Assembly (NCBI GenBank): GCA_020350905.1
Contig: CP070843.1
Coordinates: forward strand, 3,520,790 to 3,527,554
Direction: 5' to 3'
DNA length: 6,765 nucleotides
Source of the DNA: Deltaproteobacteria bacterium
GTDB taxonomy: Bacteria; Desulfobacterota; Syntrophobacteria; BM002
Shown: in pieces, positions 1 through 5,497 of the stretch
How positions within the stretch are numbered: the stretch's first letter is position 1
Layout of the letters: every line of letters begins with the position of its first letter
The notes under the pieces: generated by a model
The model's input: only the letters and a program-made list of their open reading frames with translations
What the model was told of the DNA's origin: nothing
Database searches by the model: none
Position numbers and translations under genes: made by a program

Positions 1-66
1 GTGAAGCCCTCCAGCGTCGGCACTCAGAATGGCCGCGAGCTTACGCCTAACATCCTGCGTACTCAT
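1..66 (-). CDS. Class III adenylate/guanylate cyclase, N-terminal fragment (cut by window edge)
   Basis: On the minus strand an ATG at 66-64 opens 22 codons reading MSTQDVRRKLAAILSADAGG then Leu-His, running off the window. The stretch RRKLAAILSAD is the usual first beta-strand of family III nucleotide cyclases, where the Asp contributes to metal binding; many bacterial members start 'xxRKLAAILSADVKGYSRLM'. Here the residues after SAD are AGGLH instead of VxGYSRLM, so this copy may be divergent or damaged, which the window cannot settle. A GGAG (complement of 75-78) lies 8 nt before the ATG and supports the start. If intact, the protein would make cAMP or cGMP from ATP or GTP. It is transcribed away from the rest of the window. 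The family call rests on about 11 residues, so it is likely but not certain. Confidence 0.6.
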   Translation of the reverse strand, partial: MSTQDVRRKLAAILSADAGGLH

Positions 67-798
67 CCGGCTTGCTCCATCAGATAGGACTGATGTATCG
101 CGGACTCAAACAGGGTGATGTATAGCCAGAATATCAGTTCTCGGTTGGTACGACAAGCTGCAGCTACGGGAGCGAGAATAAGGCTTGGATCTCCCTCACG
201 ACTCCCCATATCTTGGGGTCCCTATAGACCGCCAGAAATGGTTGCTTTCTATAATTAACACTTGAACAATCGCATTCTTAAATACTTGTCATATACAGGT
301 CTTCAATACATTCCAGCTACTCTTTTTTCCCTAGGAAATTGCATATCACTCGATCTAGGGCGCATCTTTTCTTGATCCTGGTTGGTCTAATCAACGGATG
401 CCCCAAACCAACAGCCACCTCGCGAATTGTCTGCAAGTTTTTCCAATTCCTAAATCGAATCGCCAATAACCATTACTCAAAAGTGGCATCTGAGTGACAA
501 CTTATGACCCAGATCATCTATGCCGTTGGGGTTAATTACCTATCCGACAGCATTTAAGTGCATGGTATCTCAACGAAATATATCAATCATTAAAGCTGGC
601 ATGATTCTTTCACTCTTTTTGCGTTTGAATGCATCTGAGGGATTTAGGGGATGGCGATGAATTTTAGGCTGCACCTGTTTGGCCACACTAGAACTTTGTC
701 TGTTTAGTTTCTGGCTAGCAGAGTTGGCCTAAGAATGATACGGAGGCCCTACTCGCGCACTGACGATATTTCTTTCGGACACATTCTTCTTATTTGTT
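67..798. other. Gene-poor intergenic region (about 730 bp)
   Basis: No reading frame here has coding character, and I see no tRNA, rRNA or CRISPR pattern. The sequence is AT-rich and broken by stops in all frames. Only small structures stand out: a CCCCA/TGGGG hairpin around 206-220, a GTTGGT/ACCAAC pair around 381-410, and GGCCT (726-730) with AGGCC (744-748). It separates the minus-strand cyclase from the plus-strand C39 gene, so promoters for both must lie in it or at its ends, but I could not pick a convincing -35/-10 pair. Confidence 0.5.
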
Positions 799-812
799 AA
801 GAGGCCAAAATA
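799..812 (+). promoter_or_regulatory. Ribosome binding site before an ATA codon, possible true start of the C39 gene
   Basis: AAGAGG (799-804) lies 5 nt before ATA (810-812), in frame with the C39 gene and directly after an in-frame TAA (798-800). Translating from 810 adds IVSIPLWLNILLVIGFVL before the GTG at 864, a clear extra membrane helix. No ATG, GTG or TTG exists in this stretch. Either ATA or the ATT at 819 is a rare start, or an ATG has mutated to ATA. Confidence 0.35.
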
Positions 813-863
813 GTCAGTATTCCTTTATGGCTCAACATCCTGCTTGTCATCGGTTTCGTACTG

Positions 864-1658
864 GTGGGATCGATGGAGTGCGGGAGGCTTTTTGCTAAGG
901 ACTCGAATCTTAACATAAAAACGGTTCTCAGGAGAGCCCCCTATCTTTATGTTCTCATTCCCCTGAGCCTCACTCTTCTCGTTATAGCCAACCTGAATCG
1001 TCCACATCTGCTATGGAATTTGCCATTATGGCTTCAGTTGCACTACACTGCCCTTACATGGGGTGGTATTCTTGCCATTTTTGCTTTTGTTTTCAGTCTT
1101 GCAGCTGCAGTAGCTATGCGCACGCATCACCGGGAGAGGTGGAAGATTGTTATTGCCGGCATACTCCTCATCTTTGTCATCGAGGTTATACAATGGAATT
1201 ACACTCGCCCCATTGCTCCGCGTCTCAAAGATATCGTGGCATCCTCCGGAACAGTCATGCAGACCAGCAACGCCAGTTGTGCTGCAGCATCGGGAGCCAG
1301 CATTGCCCGCACCTTTGGCATGCAGAAAACTGAAAAGCAGTTGGCTGATCTCTTTGGGACCACAGTTGGGGGCACCTCGGGGGCACAGGTTATCTATGGC
1401 ATGAGGAAGATTGGATTTGCCAGTAAAAAGGTGGAAGTCCCAGACTCCAATCCAGAAAGACTCAAATCTCCTGCCATGATTTTCATCGACAACCAATTCT
1501 CAGGGCCTGAATCTCACGCGGTTGCCTATATGGGTCTTAATAAAGACAAGGCTGAAATCTGGGATCCGTTGGAGGGAAGGAGATTTTTAACCAAAAACCA
1601 ATTAGCAAAGATTTGGCACGGGCGAGGCATTGAATTCCGATTGAATACAAAACCCTGA
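864..1658 (+). CDS. Membrane-anchored C39-type cysteine peptidase
   Basis: 264 residues from GTG 864. Hydrophobic helices lie at about 26-43, 65-84 and 95-110, followed by a C-terminal papain-like domain at about 125-260. The domain carries the C39 pattern: oxyanion Gln133 six residues before nucleophile Cys139 (MQTSNASCAAASGA), His218 in SHAVAYMG, and Asp234 in EIWDP. All catalytic positions are therefore present. C39 domains cleave double-glycine-type leaders of secreted peptides, usually fused to an ABC exporter; here no ABC domain is present, only a membrane anchor. The catalytic domain follows the last helix, but its side of the membrane cannot be fixed from sequence. The GTG has no ribosome binding site, and the in-frame sequence upstream encodes another helix, so the real start may be near 810. 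Two pilin-like genes follow on the same strand and are plausible partners. Family assignment is strong; substrate is unknown. Confidence 0.8.
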   Translation: MGSMECGRLFAKDSNLNIKTVLRRAPYLYVLIPLSLTLLVIANLNRPHLLWNLPLWLQLHYTALTWGGILAIFAFVFSLAAAVAMRTHHRERWKIVIAGILLIFVIEVIQWNYTRPIAPRLKDIVASSGTVMQTSNASCAAASGASIARTFGMQKTEKQLADLFGTTVGGTSGAQVIYGMRKIGFASKKVEVPDSNPERLKSPAMIFIDNQFSGPESHAVAYMGLNKDKAEIWDPLEGRRFLTKNQLAKIWHGRGIEFRLNTKP

Positions 1659-1749
1659 AACGGGTGCAACTGTCTTTCGGATACTTGAATTTACACTTTG
1701 ACTATGAGGAGCCAGAAACAATAGCTGATGAACTTCAAGAGGTGGCATT

Positions 1750-1796
1750 AAGGTAGGTCGAGCGATGCAAAAAAACCACGAAAAAAATACAGGTTG
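1750..1796 (+). promoter_or_regulatory. RBS, ATG and two -1 slippery heptamers leading into the pilin-like frame
   Basis: AAGGTAGG (1750-1757) sits 7 nt before ATG 1765. From that ATG the codons are ATG CAA AAA AAC CAC GAA AAA AAT, and the frame ends at TGA 1825-1827. It contains A AAA AAC (1770-1776) and A AAA AAT (1782-1788), both in the phase needed for -1 slippage. A -1 shift at either one enters the frame of the next gene and gives a Lys/Arg-rich N-terminus (about MQKNPRKKYRLWIIGL) just before its membrane helix. Alternatives are polymerase slippage on the A7 runs, or loss of one A by mutation or sequencing error. Confidence 0.45.
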
Positions 1797-2156
1797 TGGA
1801 TCATTGGACTATACCCACCTATTCTGATACTGGTACTTGCCGGGCTGACGACTCTCCACGGTGCAATTTTTATTCGTTGGGCTCGTAGCGATGATAATGC
1901 AGCTAGGTGCGCCTTAAGAAATGCACTGACAGCACAAGAAGCGTATTTTGCTGACTATAATAAATATACAGACTCCCGTGAAAAACTCTCTCTTGACGAA
2001 ATCTGCCCACCCGAAGAGGGGATTACAGTTCGTGTCGTGTATGCAGATGATAAACACTATAAAATGGAAGCATTTCATATAAATGGAGAGCACATATTTT
2101 ATGCAACAGAGGACGCGAGCAAAGGGATTTATGATGAAACAGGAATGGTTTATTAA
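1794..2156 (+). CDS. Pilin-like single-pass membrane protein, first of two paralogues
   Basis: 120 residues from TTG 1794, the only in-frame start. One hydrophobic helix (about 3-25) is followed by a soluble domain. Residues 35-59 (NAARCALRNALTAQEAYFAD and onward) match the post-helix segment of type IV pilins and pseudopilins, typically 'ALRNAxTAQEAYFxDNxTY', and EGITV at 75-79 fits the following strand. The prepilin peptidase site (G-F-T-L-I-E) is absent, so it is pilin-like in fold rather than a canonical prepilin. The TTG has no proper ribosome binding site. The better start is ATG 1765 in the overlapping frame, reached through a -1 shift at A-runs. The gene lies 135 bp after the C39 peptidase and 46 bp before a paralogue sharing the xLRNxLTxxEAYxAD core. 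A role as membrane-anchored minor pilin or adaptor is inference. The family-like core is clear; the N-terminus is uncertain. Confidence 0.7.
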   Translation: MWIIGLYPPILILVLAGLTTLHGAIFIRWARSDDNAARCALRNALTAQEAYFADYNKYTDSREKLSLDEICPPEEGITVRVVYADDKHYKMEAFHINGEHIFYATEDASKGIYDETGMVY

Positions 2157-2202
2157 TCAGTGGCAATTCATCTGTATTGGCTAGCCAGGAGGTAAGTATA
2201 CT

Positions 2203-2619
2203 ATGGCTAATTCAAAAGACGTCTCCCAAGGGCAAAAATCTTTTATGAAGCTGTTCCGCTGGGGATTAGTTTTAGCAATTCTTGCGATGTTATGTATATT
2301 AGTTTGGAGCGGGATCCCGAAATTTAGATCTCATCCTAATTCAGCAGCGCAGGCGAGTCTCAGAAACCTGTTAACTGTTTTGGAGGCATACTATGCAGAT
2401 CACCAAAAATATCCACAACCAGACAAGGTGACCTCCTTCCGCCCCGAAGATGGTGTTACGGTTTTTCATATAGTAACATCACGTGATGAGCAAAACTATT
2501 TTGCTATGGCGTTTAACACAAAAGAAGGTGACAGACTGTATGTTGCTTCTAGCGACAGGTCTATAATATGGTGGATACCCTTCCCGAAAGAGGGACTAGT
2601 TACAGCAAGGTCACTTTAG
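2203..2619 (+). CDS. Pilin-like single-pass membrane protein, second paralogue
   Basis: 138 residues. The ATG has an excellent AGGAGG (2187-2192) 10 nt upstream. A short hydrophilic N-terminus of about 18 residues precedes a helix at about 19-36, then a soluble domain. Residues 46-71 (NSAAQASLRNLLTVLEAYYA and onward) align with the pilin-like core of the preceding gene (NAARCALRNALTAQEAYFAD), and EDGVTV at 82-87 matches its EGITV. As there, no prepilin peptidase motif is visible, so PilD-type cleavage is not expected. The two genes look like an old tandem duplication with strongly diverged C-termini; this one ends with an extra Trp/Pro-rich stretch, SIIWWIPFPKEG. Being adjacent to the C39 gene and in the same direction suggests one transcript. 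The TAG stop (2617-2619) overlaps the TAA of the convergent minus-strand frame by 2 bp. Function is not known beyond the pilin-like fold. Confidence 0.75.
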   Translation: MANSKDVSQGQKSFMKLFRWGLVLAILAMLCILVWSGIPKFRSHPNSAAQASLRNLLTVLEAYYADHQKYPQPDKVTSFRPEDGVTVFHIVTSRDEQNYFAMAFNTKEGDRLYVASSDRSIIWWIPFPKEGLVTARSL

Positions 2620-2912
2620 CTTAGCGCTATCTTATCTAAAGTCTGCCCTGCGCTTTTGGAAATTAACATCTCATACTTAAATCCCCACTCATCCTTTTTA
2701 ACTGCTGCCAAAATATCTAGGGTGTAACCAAGAATAAGAAACCGCCAACTTTCCGGTAGGCTTCCTTTCTGCTCGTAGCAGGGAGGCCTGAATCCTCCGG
2801 CGGGTCTGCTCTAAGAGGTTATTTCACTTATCTGTTTCTCAACATAGACTAGAATAGCCCTAAAGACGGAAGCATTGCGGCTGATCTGTTTGTATGCTTC
2901 CTCCTTGGTCAA
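2616..2912 (-). pseudogene. Small unknown ORF interrupted by one in-frame TAG
   Basis: On the minus strand one frame runs from TTG 2912-2910 to TAA 2618-2616 with a single TAG at 2813-2811. The first part is 33 codons (MTKEEAYKQISRNASVFRAI and onward). The second is 64 codons, including KGSLPESWRFLILGY and AAVKKDEWGFKYEMLISKSA. Both halves have amphipathic, protein-like composition, and the second half has no start codon near its beginning, so one gene of about 98 residues broken by a nonsense codon is the simplest reading. The frame is open upstream to a TAG at 2957-2955 and overlaps nothing except the end of the PEBP gene. TAG as a decoded residue is unlikely because at least five other genes here end in TAG. 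I do not recognise the family. Two independent small genes, or a chance frame, remain possible. Confidence 0.4.
2758..2789. other. Hairpin inside the interrupted minus-strand ORF
   Basis: CCTTTCTGCT (2764-2773) pairs with AGCAGGGAGG (2777-2786) across a 3-nt CGT loop, with two G-T pairs. An alternative outer arm pairs AGGC (2758-2761) with GCCT (2786-2789). There is no T-run on either side, so it is not a standard intrinsic terminator, although it lies between convergent transcription units and could slow polymerase from both. Confidence 0.35.
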
Positions 2913-2928
2913 GAGCCTATCCCCAGGC

Positions 2929-3705
2929 TCATCGTGATCTTTGGTAAGTCCCCACTAGCTCTGCTTCTGCAAGAATATGTCCCTCCATCGCCTTTTCCAG
3001 ATCTTTCTTGCTAGGCTTGCCCAACTCTGGCAGAACAACATCCAAGGCATAGAGCTTGTGAAAGTAACGATGGCGGCCAATCGGAGGGCAGGGTCCGCCG
3101 TATCCAGTGCGTTTCCAGTCATTGAGCCCTTCCTTGGTTCCGCTGGGTAGATCCTGAGGCTTGACATCCTCGGGCAAACCAGTGGCGCTGGGGGAGATGT
3201 TGTAGAGCACCCAATGGACCCAGACCATTTTAGGTGCGGCAGGATCGGGAGCATCAGGATCGTCTACAATGAGAGCGATACTCTTCGTTCCTTCGGGCAG
3301 TCCCGACCACTCCAAAGCTGGGGAAATATCCTCGCCGTCACAAGTATGACGTGTGGGAATTTCTCCGTTATGTGAAAAGACGGGAGATGTGATTGTTACG
3401 GTCATTGCAATAACTCCTTTTTCAGTTTTACTCGGCCCTTTAATAATCTTCACCATTCTTTTGACAATGGAAGCCCTGTCCTTGATGAGGAGGTTGTTTG
3501 TGCGGCTATAGGCGAGGATTCGACCTTCCGGCGACAATAAAGGAGCCAGAACGCTCGCCAGTTGGTCAGCGTCAGCATAGTCAAGCTCAACCACCTGGAT
3601 TACAATCGGATCTCCCCTAGGTGCGCTGGCTTGAGCCTCAAAGAACTCCAAGGATGCGAGCGAAACCAGAAGCATCAGAGTTAGAATTGATATTCGTAGC
3701 CGCAT
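2929..3705 (-). CDS. Exported secretin N-domain fused to a YbhB/PEBP-family protein
   Basis: 258 residues from an ATG with a CCTCCC complement (GGGAGG, 3716-3721) about 10 nt upstream. Residues 1-27 form a signal peptide (MRLRISILTLMLLVSLASLE, then FFEAQASA). Residues 33-90 match the secretin N/NolW repeat (IQVVELDYADADQLASVLAP, SPEGRILAYSRTNNLLIKD), normally found in outer-membrane secretins of type II secretion and type IV pili. Residues 101-258 are a complete YbhB/YbcL protein of the phosphatidylethanolamine-binding (Raf kinase inhibitor-like) family, with DDPDAP (148-153), VHW (163-165), GGPCPP (203-208), GRHRYFHKLYALD (210-222) and the usual C-terminus LVGTYQR. The junction (KTEKGVIA-M101) coincides exactly with a strong ribosome binding site and ATG for the PEBP part, so two products are likely: a periplasmic fusion and a cytoplasmic 158-residue PEBP (2929-3405). 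Loss of a stop between two adjacent genes would explain the fusion. Molecular function of bacterial PEBPs is poorly defined. Confidence 0.85.
   Translation of the reverse strand: MRLRISILTLMLLVSLASLEFFEAQASAPRGDPIVIQVVELDYADADQLASVLAPLLSPEGRILAYSRTNNLLIKDRASIVKRMVKIIKGPSKTEKGVIAMTVTITSPVFSHNGEIPTRHTCDGEDISPALEWSGLPEGTKSIALIVDDPDAPDPAAPKMVWVHWVLYNISPSATGLPEDVKPQDLPSGTKEGLNDWKRTGYGGPCPPIGRHRYFHKLYALDVVLPELGKPSKKDLEKAMEGHILAEAELVGTYQRSR
3403..3419 (-). promoter_or_regulatory. Internal ribosome binding site and start for the stand-alone PEBP protein
   Basis: On the minus strand AAGGAG (complement of 3414-3419) is followed after 8 nt by ATG (3405-3403). The protein from this ATG starts MTVTITSPVFSHNGEIPTRH, the normal N-terminus of YbhB-type proteins. 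Quality and position of the site suggest independent initiation inside the longer frame. Confidence 0.65.
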
Positions 3706-3723
3706 ATTCTCAATCCCTCCCTG

Positions 3724-3768
3724 TGATCCTTGCCCAATGATAGTTCGTCCAGTTCGGCTTAAGGATCA
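3724..3768. repeat. 8-bp inverted repeat in the divergent intergenic region
   Basis: TGATCCTT (3724-3731) and AAGGATCA (3761-3768) are perfect inverted copies separated by 29 bp, just upstream of the secretin-N/PEBP start. Spacing would suit a looped or dimeric operator, but 8 bp can arise by chance. Confidence 0.3.
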
Positions 3769-3790
3769 TCATAACACGGAGGAGAAAAGC

Positions 3791-4009
3791 ATGGGATACT
3801 TTGTGGGGGAGATGACCATATCTTGTTGCAAGAGTGATATCCAGCCGAATGTGCATCAAGGGATCCAAACTCCGCTCCCACCCCTCCATGCTTTCCACTT
3901 CATTTTCTCCCTTGTTGCCCCTCTTCAGCATGAAATGTCATTGTCAGTTACTACTAATGTTATAGGTTATCTATTTGTATCTACAACTAAAATGGCGGTT
4001 TTTCGTTGA
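3791..4009 (+). CDS. Possible small ORF of unknown function
   Basis: ATG 3791 has a near-perfect GGAGGAG (3778-3784) 6 nt upstream and opens 72 codons (MGYFVGEMTISCCKSDIQPN and onward) ending in TGA at 4007-4009. The product has a His/Pro-rich middle and a mildly hydrophobic second half, without recognisable motif, signal peptide or repeats. A minus-strand frame (3710-3931) overlaps it and looks no better. The stop lies inside the -35-like hexamer of the following promoter element. Only the ribosome binding site argues for a gene; composition is not convincing and it may be chance. Confidence 0.28.
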   Translation: MGYFVGEMTISCCKSDIQPNVHQGIQTPLPPLHAFHFIFSLVAPLQHEMSLSVTTNVIGYLFVSTTKMAVFR

Positions 4010-4035
4010 CACGAAAAACATTTTTATCCTATCCT
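3989..4035 (+). promoter_or_regulatory. Promoter-like element with 18-bp shared motif and overlapping palindrome (copy 1)
   Basis: AAAATGGCGGTTTTTCGT (3989-4006) runs into TTGACA (4006-4011), a perfect sigma70 -35 box; TATCCT (4030-4035) lies 18 bp further as a fair -10. The same 18 bp with one change recurs at 5771-5788, also directly before TTGACA. TTTTTCGT (3999-4006) and ACGAAAAA (4011-4018) form a perfect palindrome around TGAC, extended after a GCGG bulge by AAAATG (3989-3994) and CATTTT (4019-4024). The palindrome covers the -35 box, as an operator would. It would serve the L-domain-like gene with a leader of about 135 nt. Confidence 0.55.
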
Positions 4036-4177
4036 AGAATTAACGAAATTTGCCATTATCACTCATCTACGAGAGATCTTTTCGTGCTGCGTTGGTTCCT
4101 CTACCAGCTACTTTTTAAATCTTAACCGTCATTCTATAGGAAAGACTTGCTGGAAAATGCTCCATAATGGAGGAGGG

Positions 4178-4711
4178 ATGGAGAAAGTGAGAAGGTGTGC
4201 TTCTAAAACATCATTGGCAATAGTCGTTCTTGTAGCCCTAGAACTTTTCATCTTAAACCCAGCGGTTGCTGTGTCAGACTGCAACATTGTATGCGAAGGC
4301 AGCTTTGTGATCGACGACATCGACACCGCAGCCGATCTCGAAGCCTTATCAGGCTGCACCACCGTAACAGGCGACATCTCAATCGAATATTCACCTCTAA
4401 CCAGTCTGGAAGGGTTGGAATGTTTAGCCCATGTCGGCGGACGCCTGGATATCAAGCTTAACGACTCCCTGACAAGCCTTGCAGGCCTTGAAAGCGTGGA
4501 AGCCGTCGGTGGAGAACTGGGAATCTCCGTTAACCGTTCCCTAACAAGCCTTGCTGGCCTTAATAACCTCAAATCCGTCGGCGGACGCCTGGTGATCTGG
4601 TATAATCGTAAACTCTGCACAAGCTGGGCTGAGGCTCTGAGAGATCGGCTACTTGATAGCGGTGGTACTGGTGGATCTATACACATTTCGATCAACAAGC
4701 CGGGTTGTTAG
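4178..4711 (+). CDS. Secreted leucine-rich, receptor L-domain-like repeat protein
   Basis: 177 residues from ATG 4178, which follows GGAGGAGGG (4169-4177). An ATG at 4157 or GTG at 4187 (better spaced from the same site) are alternatives; all leave the signal peptide intact. The signal peptide is about 1-32 (SLAIVVLVALELFILNPAVA). The mature part opens with SDCNIVCEG and then has three repeats of 24-25 residues, pattern xLTSLxGLxxVxxVGGxLxI, at 72-96, 97-120 and 121-144. It closes with a capping segment (NRKLCTSWAEALRDRL to KPGC). Six cysteines (35, 39, 60, 82, 147, 177) suggest disulfides outside the cytoplasm. This layout resembles extracellular L-domain/LRR proteins of delta- and myxobacteria, which bind ligands or surfaces. 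No anchor or sortase motif is visible, so it is probably secreted or periplasmic. It appears monocistronic between its own promoter element and a repeat. Confidence 0.75.
   Translation: MEKVRRCASKTSLAIVVLVALELFILNPAVAVSDCNIVCEGSFVIDDIDTAADLEALSGCTTVTGDISIEYSPLTSLEGLECLAHVGGRLDIKLNDSLTSLAGLESVEAVGGELGISVNRSLTSLAGLNNLKSVGGRLVIWYNRKLCTSWAEALRDRLLDSGGTGGSIHISINKPGC
4391..4609 (+). repeat. Three tandem 24-25-codon repeats inside the L-domain-like gene
   Basis: Units are at 4391-4465, 4466-4537 and 4538-4609. The last two share long DNA stretches: CAAGCCTTGC, then GGCCTT, then CCGTCGG with few changes. This points to recent duplication or ongoing unequal exchange. Confidence 0.7.
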
Positions 4712-4725
4712 CAGCTTTGGGGGAG

Positions 4726-4746
4726 AGGATAAATTGAACTTATCCT
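4726..4746 (+). terminator. AT-rich hairpin after the L-domain-like gene
   Basis: AGGATAA (4726-4732) and TTATCCT (4740-4746) form a perfect 7-bp stem with a 7-nt loop, 14 nt after the stop codon. Only a weak T-rich stretch follows, so termination may be inefficient. The T7 run at 4832-4838 follows a second, degenerate hairpin and may complete the job. Confidence 0.4.
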
Positions 4747-4763
4747 TCAGTTTGAAACAGGAT

Positions 4764-4838
4764 GGCAGGGTCCGCAATGGCTCTGCTTTCCACTATTCAT
4801 TTTTCAAAGAACATGCTGAGCTTCGACTCCGTTTTTTT
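4764..4838 (+). repeat. 75-bp intergenic repeat, uninterrupted copy A
   Basis: This stretch aligns without gaps, 58 of 75 positions identical, to 6341-6362 joined to 6545-6597. Conserved landmarks are GGCAGGGTC, CACTATTCATTT, TCAAAGA and GAGCTTCG. It ends in a degenerate TTCG-loop hairpin (4815-4831) followed by T7. In one frame both copies encode AFHYSF[FL]K[ED]H[AT]ELRLR. It lies downstream of the L-domain-like gene just as copy B lies downstream of the InlB-like gene. Confidence 0.75.
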
Positions 4839-4937
4839 GTTGCATCTTCACCCCTCACTCCTGTAATTTGGAAGCAGTTCAAGACCTTCTGAAAAAGTGC
4901 GAGAGGCAAGGCTCTGAGAAATAGCCAGGCAGTTCCA

Positions 4938-5144
4938 ATGGCAAAGGTTAAGACTCCTTTTCCACCAAGACACCCAAAGAAGTGTCCATGCGGTCATAAG
5001 CATATTTCTTGGTCTCTAGACGATGATCGCATCTTCTGTTGGGACTGCAACCAGAGATACCCACTACTTGCCTGTTACAGACCGCAAGAGAGCGACCTTT
5101 CCGAATCTGGAAGTCATCTGAAAGAGGAAGGGGCGGAGAAGTAG
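4938..5144 (+). CDS. Small zinc-ribbon protein, first gene of the PilZ operon
   Basis: 68 residues from ATG 4938. Cys16-Pro-Cys18-Gly-His20 and Cys34-x2-Cys37 form a compact zinc ribbon in KKCPCGHKH...IFCWDCNQRY. The last 20 residues are charged and probably disordered. No signal peptide or membrane helix is present, so it should be cytoplasmic. The ribosome binding site is weak (CCAGG about 10 nt upstream). It starts a same-strand cluster: 17 bp separate its TAG from the PilZ gene, which is followed by another zinc ribbon. Such small ribbons usually bind protein or nucleic acid. A link to the PilZ protein is inferred only from position. Confidence 0.65.
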   Translation: MAKVKTPFPPRHPKKCPCGHKHISWSLDDDRIFCWDCNQRYPLLACYRPQESDLSESGSHLKEEGAEK

Positions 5145-5161
5145 CTCCCGCTCGAACTGTT

Positions 5162-5497
5162 ATGAGTATTGAAAAACGACTGCACCCCAGAATACTTGTT
5201 GAATGGCCTGCTGCGGTAAAAACCCTCAAAGGAACCATAGAAGGAATAACCAAAGATATTAGCGTTGATGGTGTTTTCATCTTTTGTCCAGAGGAGCCTG
5301 CACTTGAAAATAGCTTTGCTATCGCACTTGAGCCTACTGGAGAAAGGTTCATTGCCGTGTATGGTGAAAGGGTCTGGTCGGGAAACTCCATCATTGATGA
5401 TAGAACAGTATTCGGAATGGGTATTAGATTCACATTCATGGCTCCCGAAGACCGACAACACATAGCTTCCTTAGTGGAAAAAGAGCGAAATGAGTAG
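5162..5497 (+). CDS. PilZ-domain c-di-GMP-binding protein
   Basis: 111 residues, made almost entirely of one PilZ domain. The two c-di-GMP-binding motifs are both present: R-x3-R as Arg6-Leu-His-Pro-Arg10, and D-x-S-x2-G as Asp32-Ile-Ser-Val-Asp-Gly37. The beta-barrel follows (VFIFCPEEPALE, FGMGIRFTFM) with a short C-terminal helix (PEDRQHIASLVEKERNE). Single-domain PilZ proteins act as c-di-GMP adaptors that control pili, motility, polysaccharide export or transcription. I chose ATG 5162 because translation from it gives the standard PilZ N-terminus. The frame continues upstream to 5039, but that part overlaps the zinc-ribbon gene and has no family character. No good ribosome binding site precedes 5162 (GGAG is about 25 nt away), so translation may depend on coupling to the upstream gene. 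Its stop overlaps the next start by 8 bp. Confidence 0.85.
   Translation: MSIEKRLHPRILVEWPAAVKTLKGTIEGITKDISVDGVFIFCPEEPALENSFAIALEPTGERFIAVYGERVWSGNSIIDDRTVFGMGIRFTFMAPEDRQHIASLVEKERNE

Noticed and set aside
1664..1756. 30-codon GTG frame between the C39 and pilin-like genes
   Set aside because: It looks mildly protein-like (GYLNLHFDYEEPETIADELQ) but has no RBS and is too short to support; a frameshifted tail of the C39 gene cannot be shown.
2811..2813. TAG as a pyrrolysine codon
   Set aside because: At least five genes in the window end in TAG, the product is not a methylamine methyltransferase, and no supporting genes are visible.
3889..3909. Possible third copy of the 75-bp repeat (GCTTTCCACTTCATTTTC)
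   Set aside because: Similarity stops after about 20 bp and the conserved hairpin part is missing.
4653..4892. 79-codon plus-strand frame across the end of the L-domain-like gene
   Set aside because: It overlaps a clear gene in another frame and otherwise covers repeat copy A; kept only as the codon-pattern observation.
5039..5161. Upstream extension of the PilZ frame
   Set aside because: It overlaps the zinc-ribbon gene and lacks PilZ character; the family N-terminus begins at ATG 5162.
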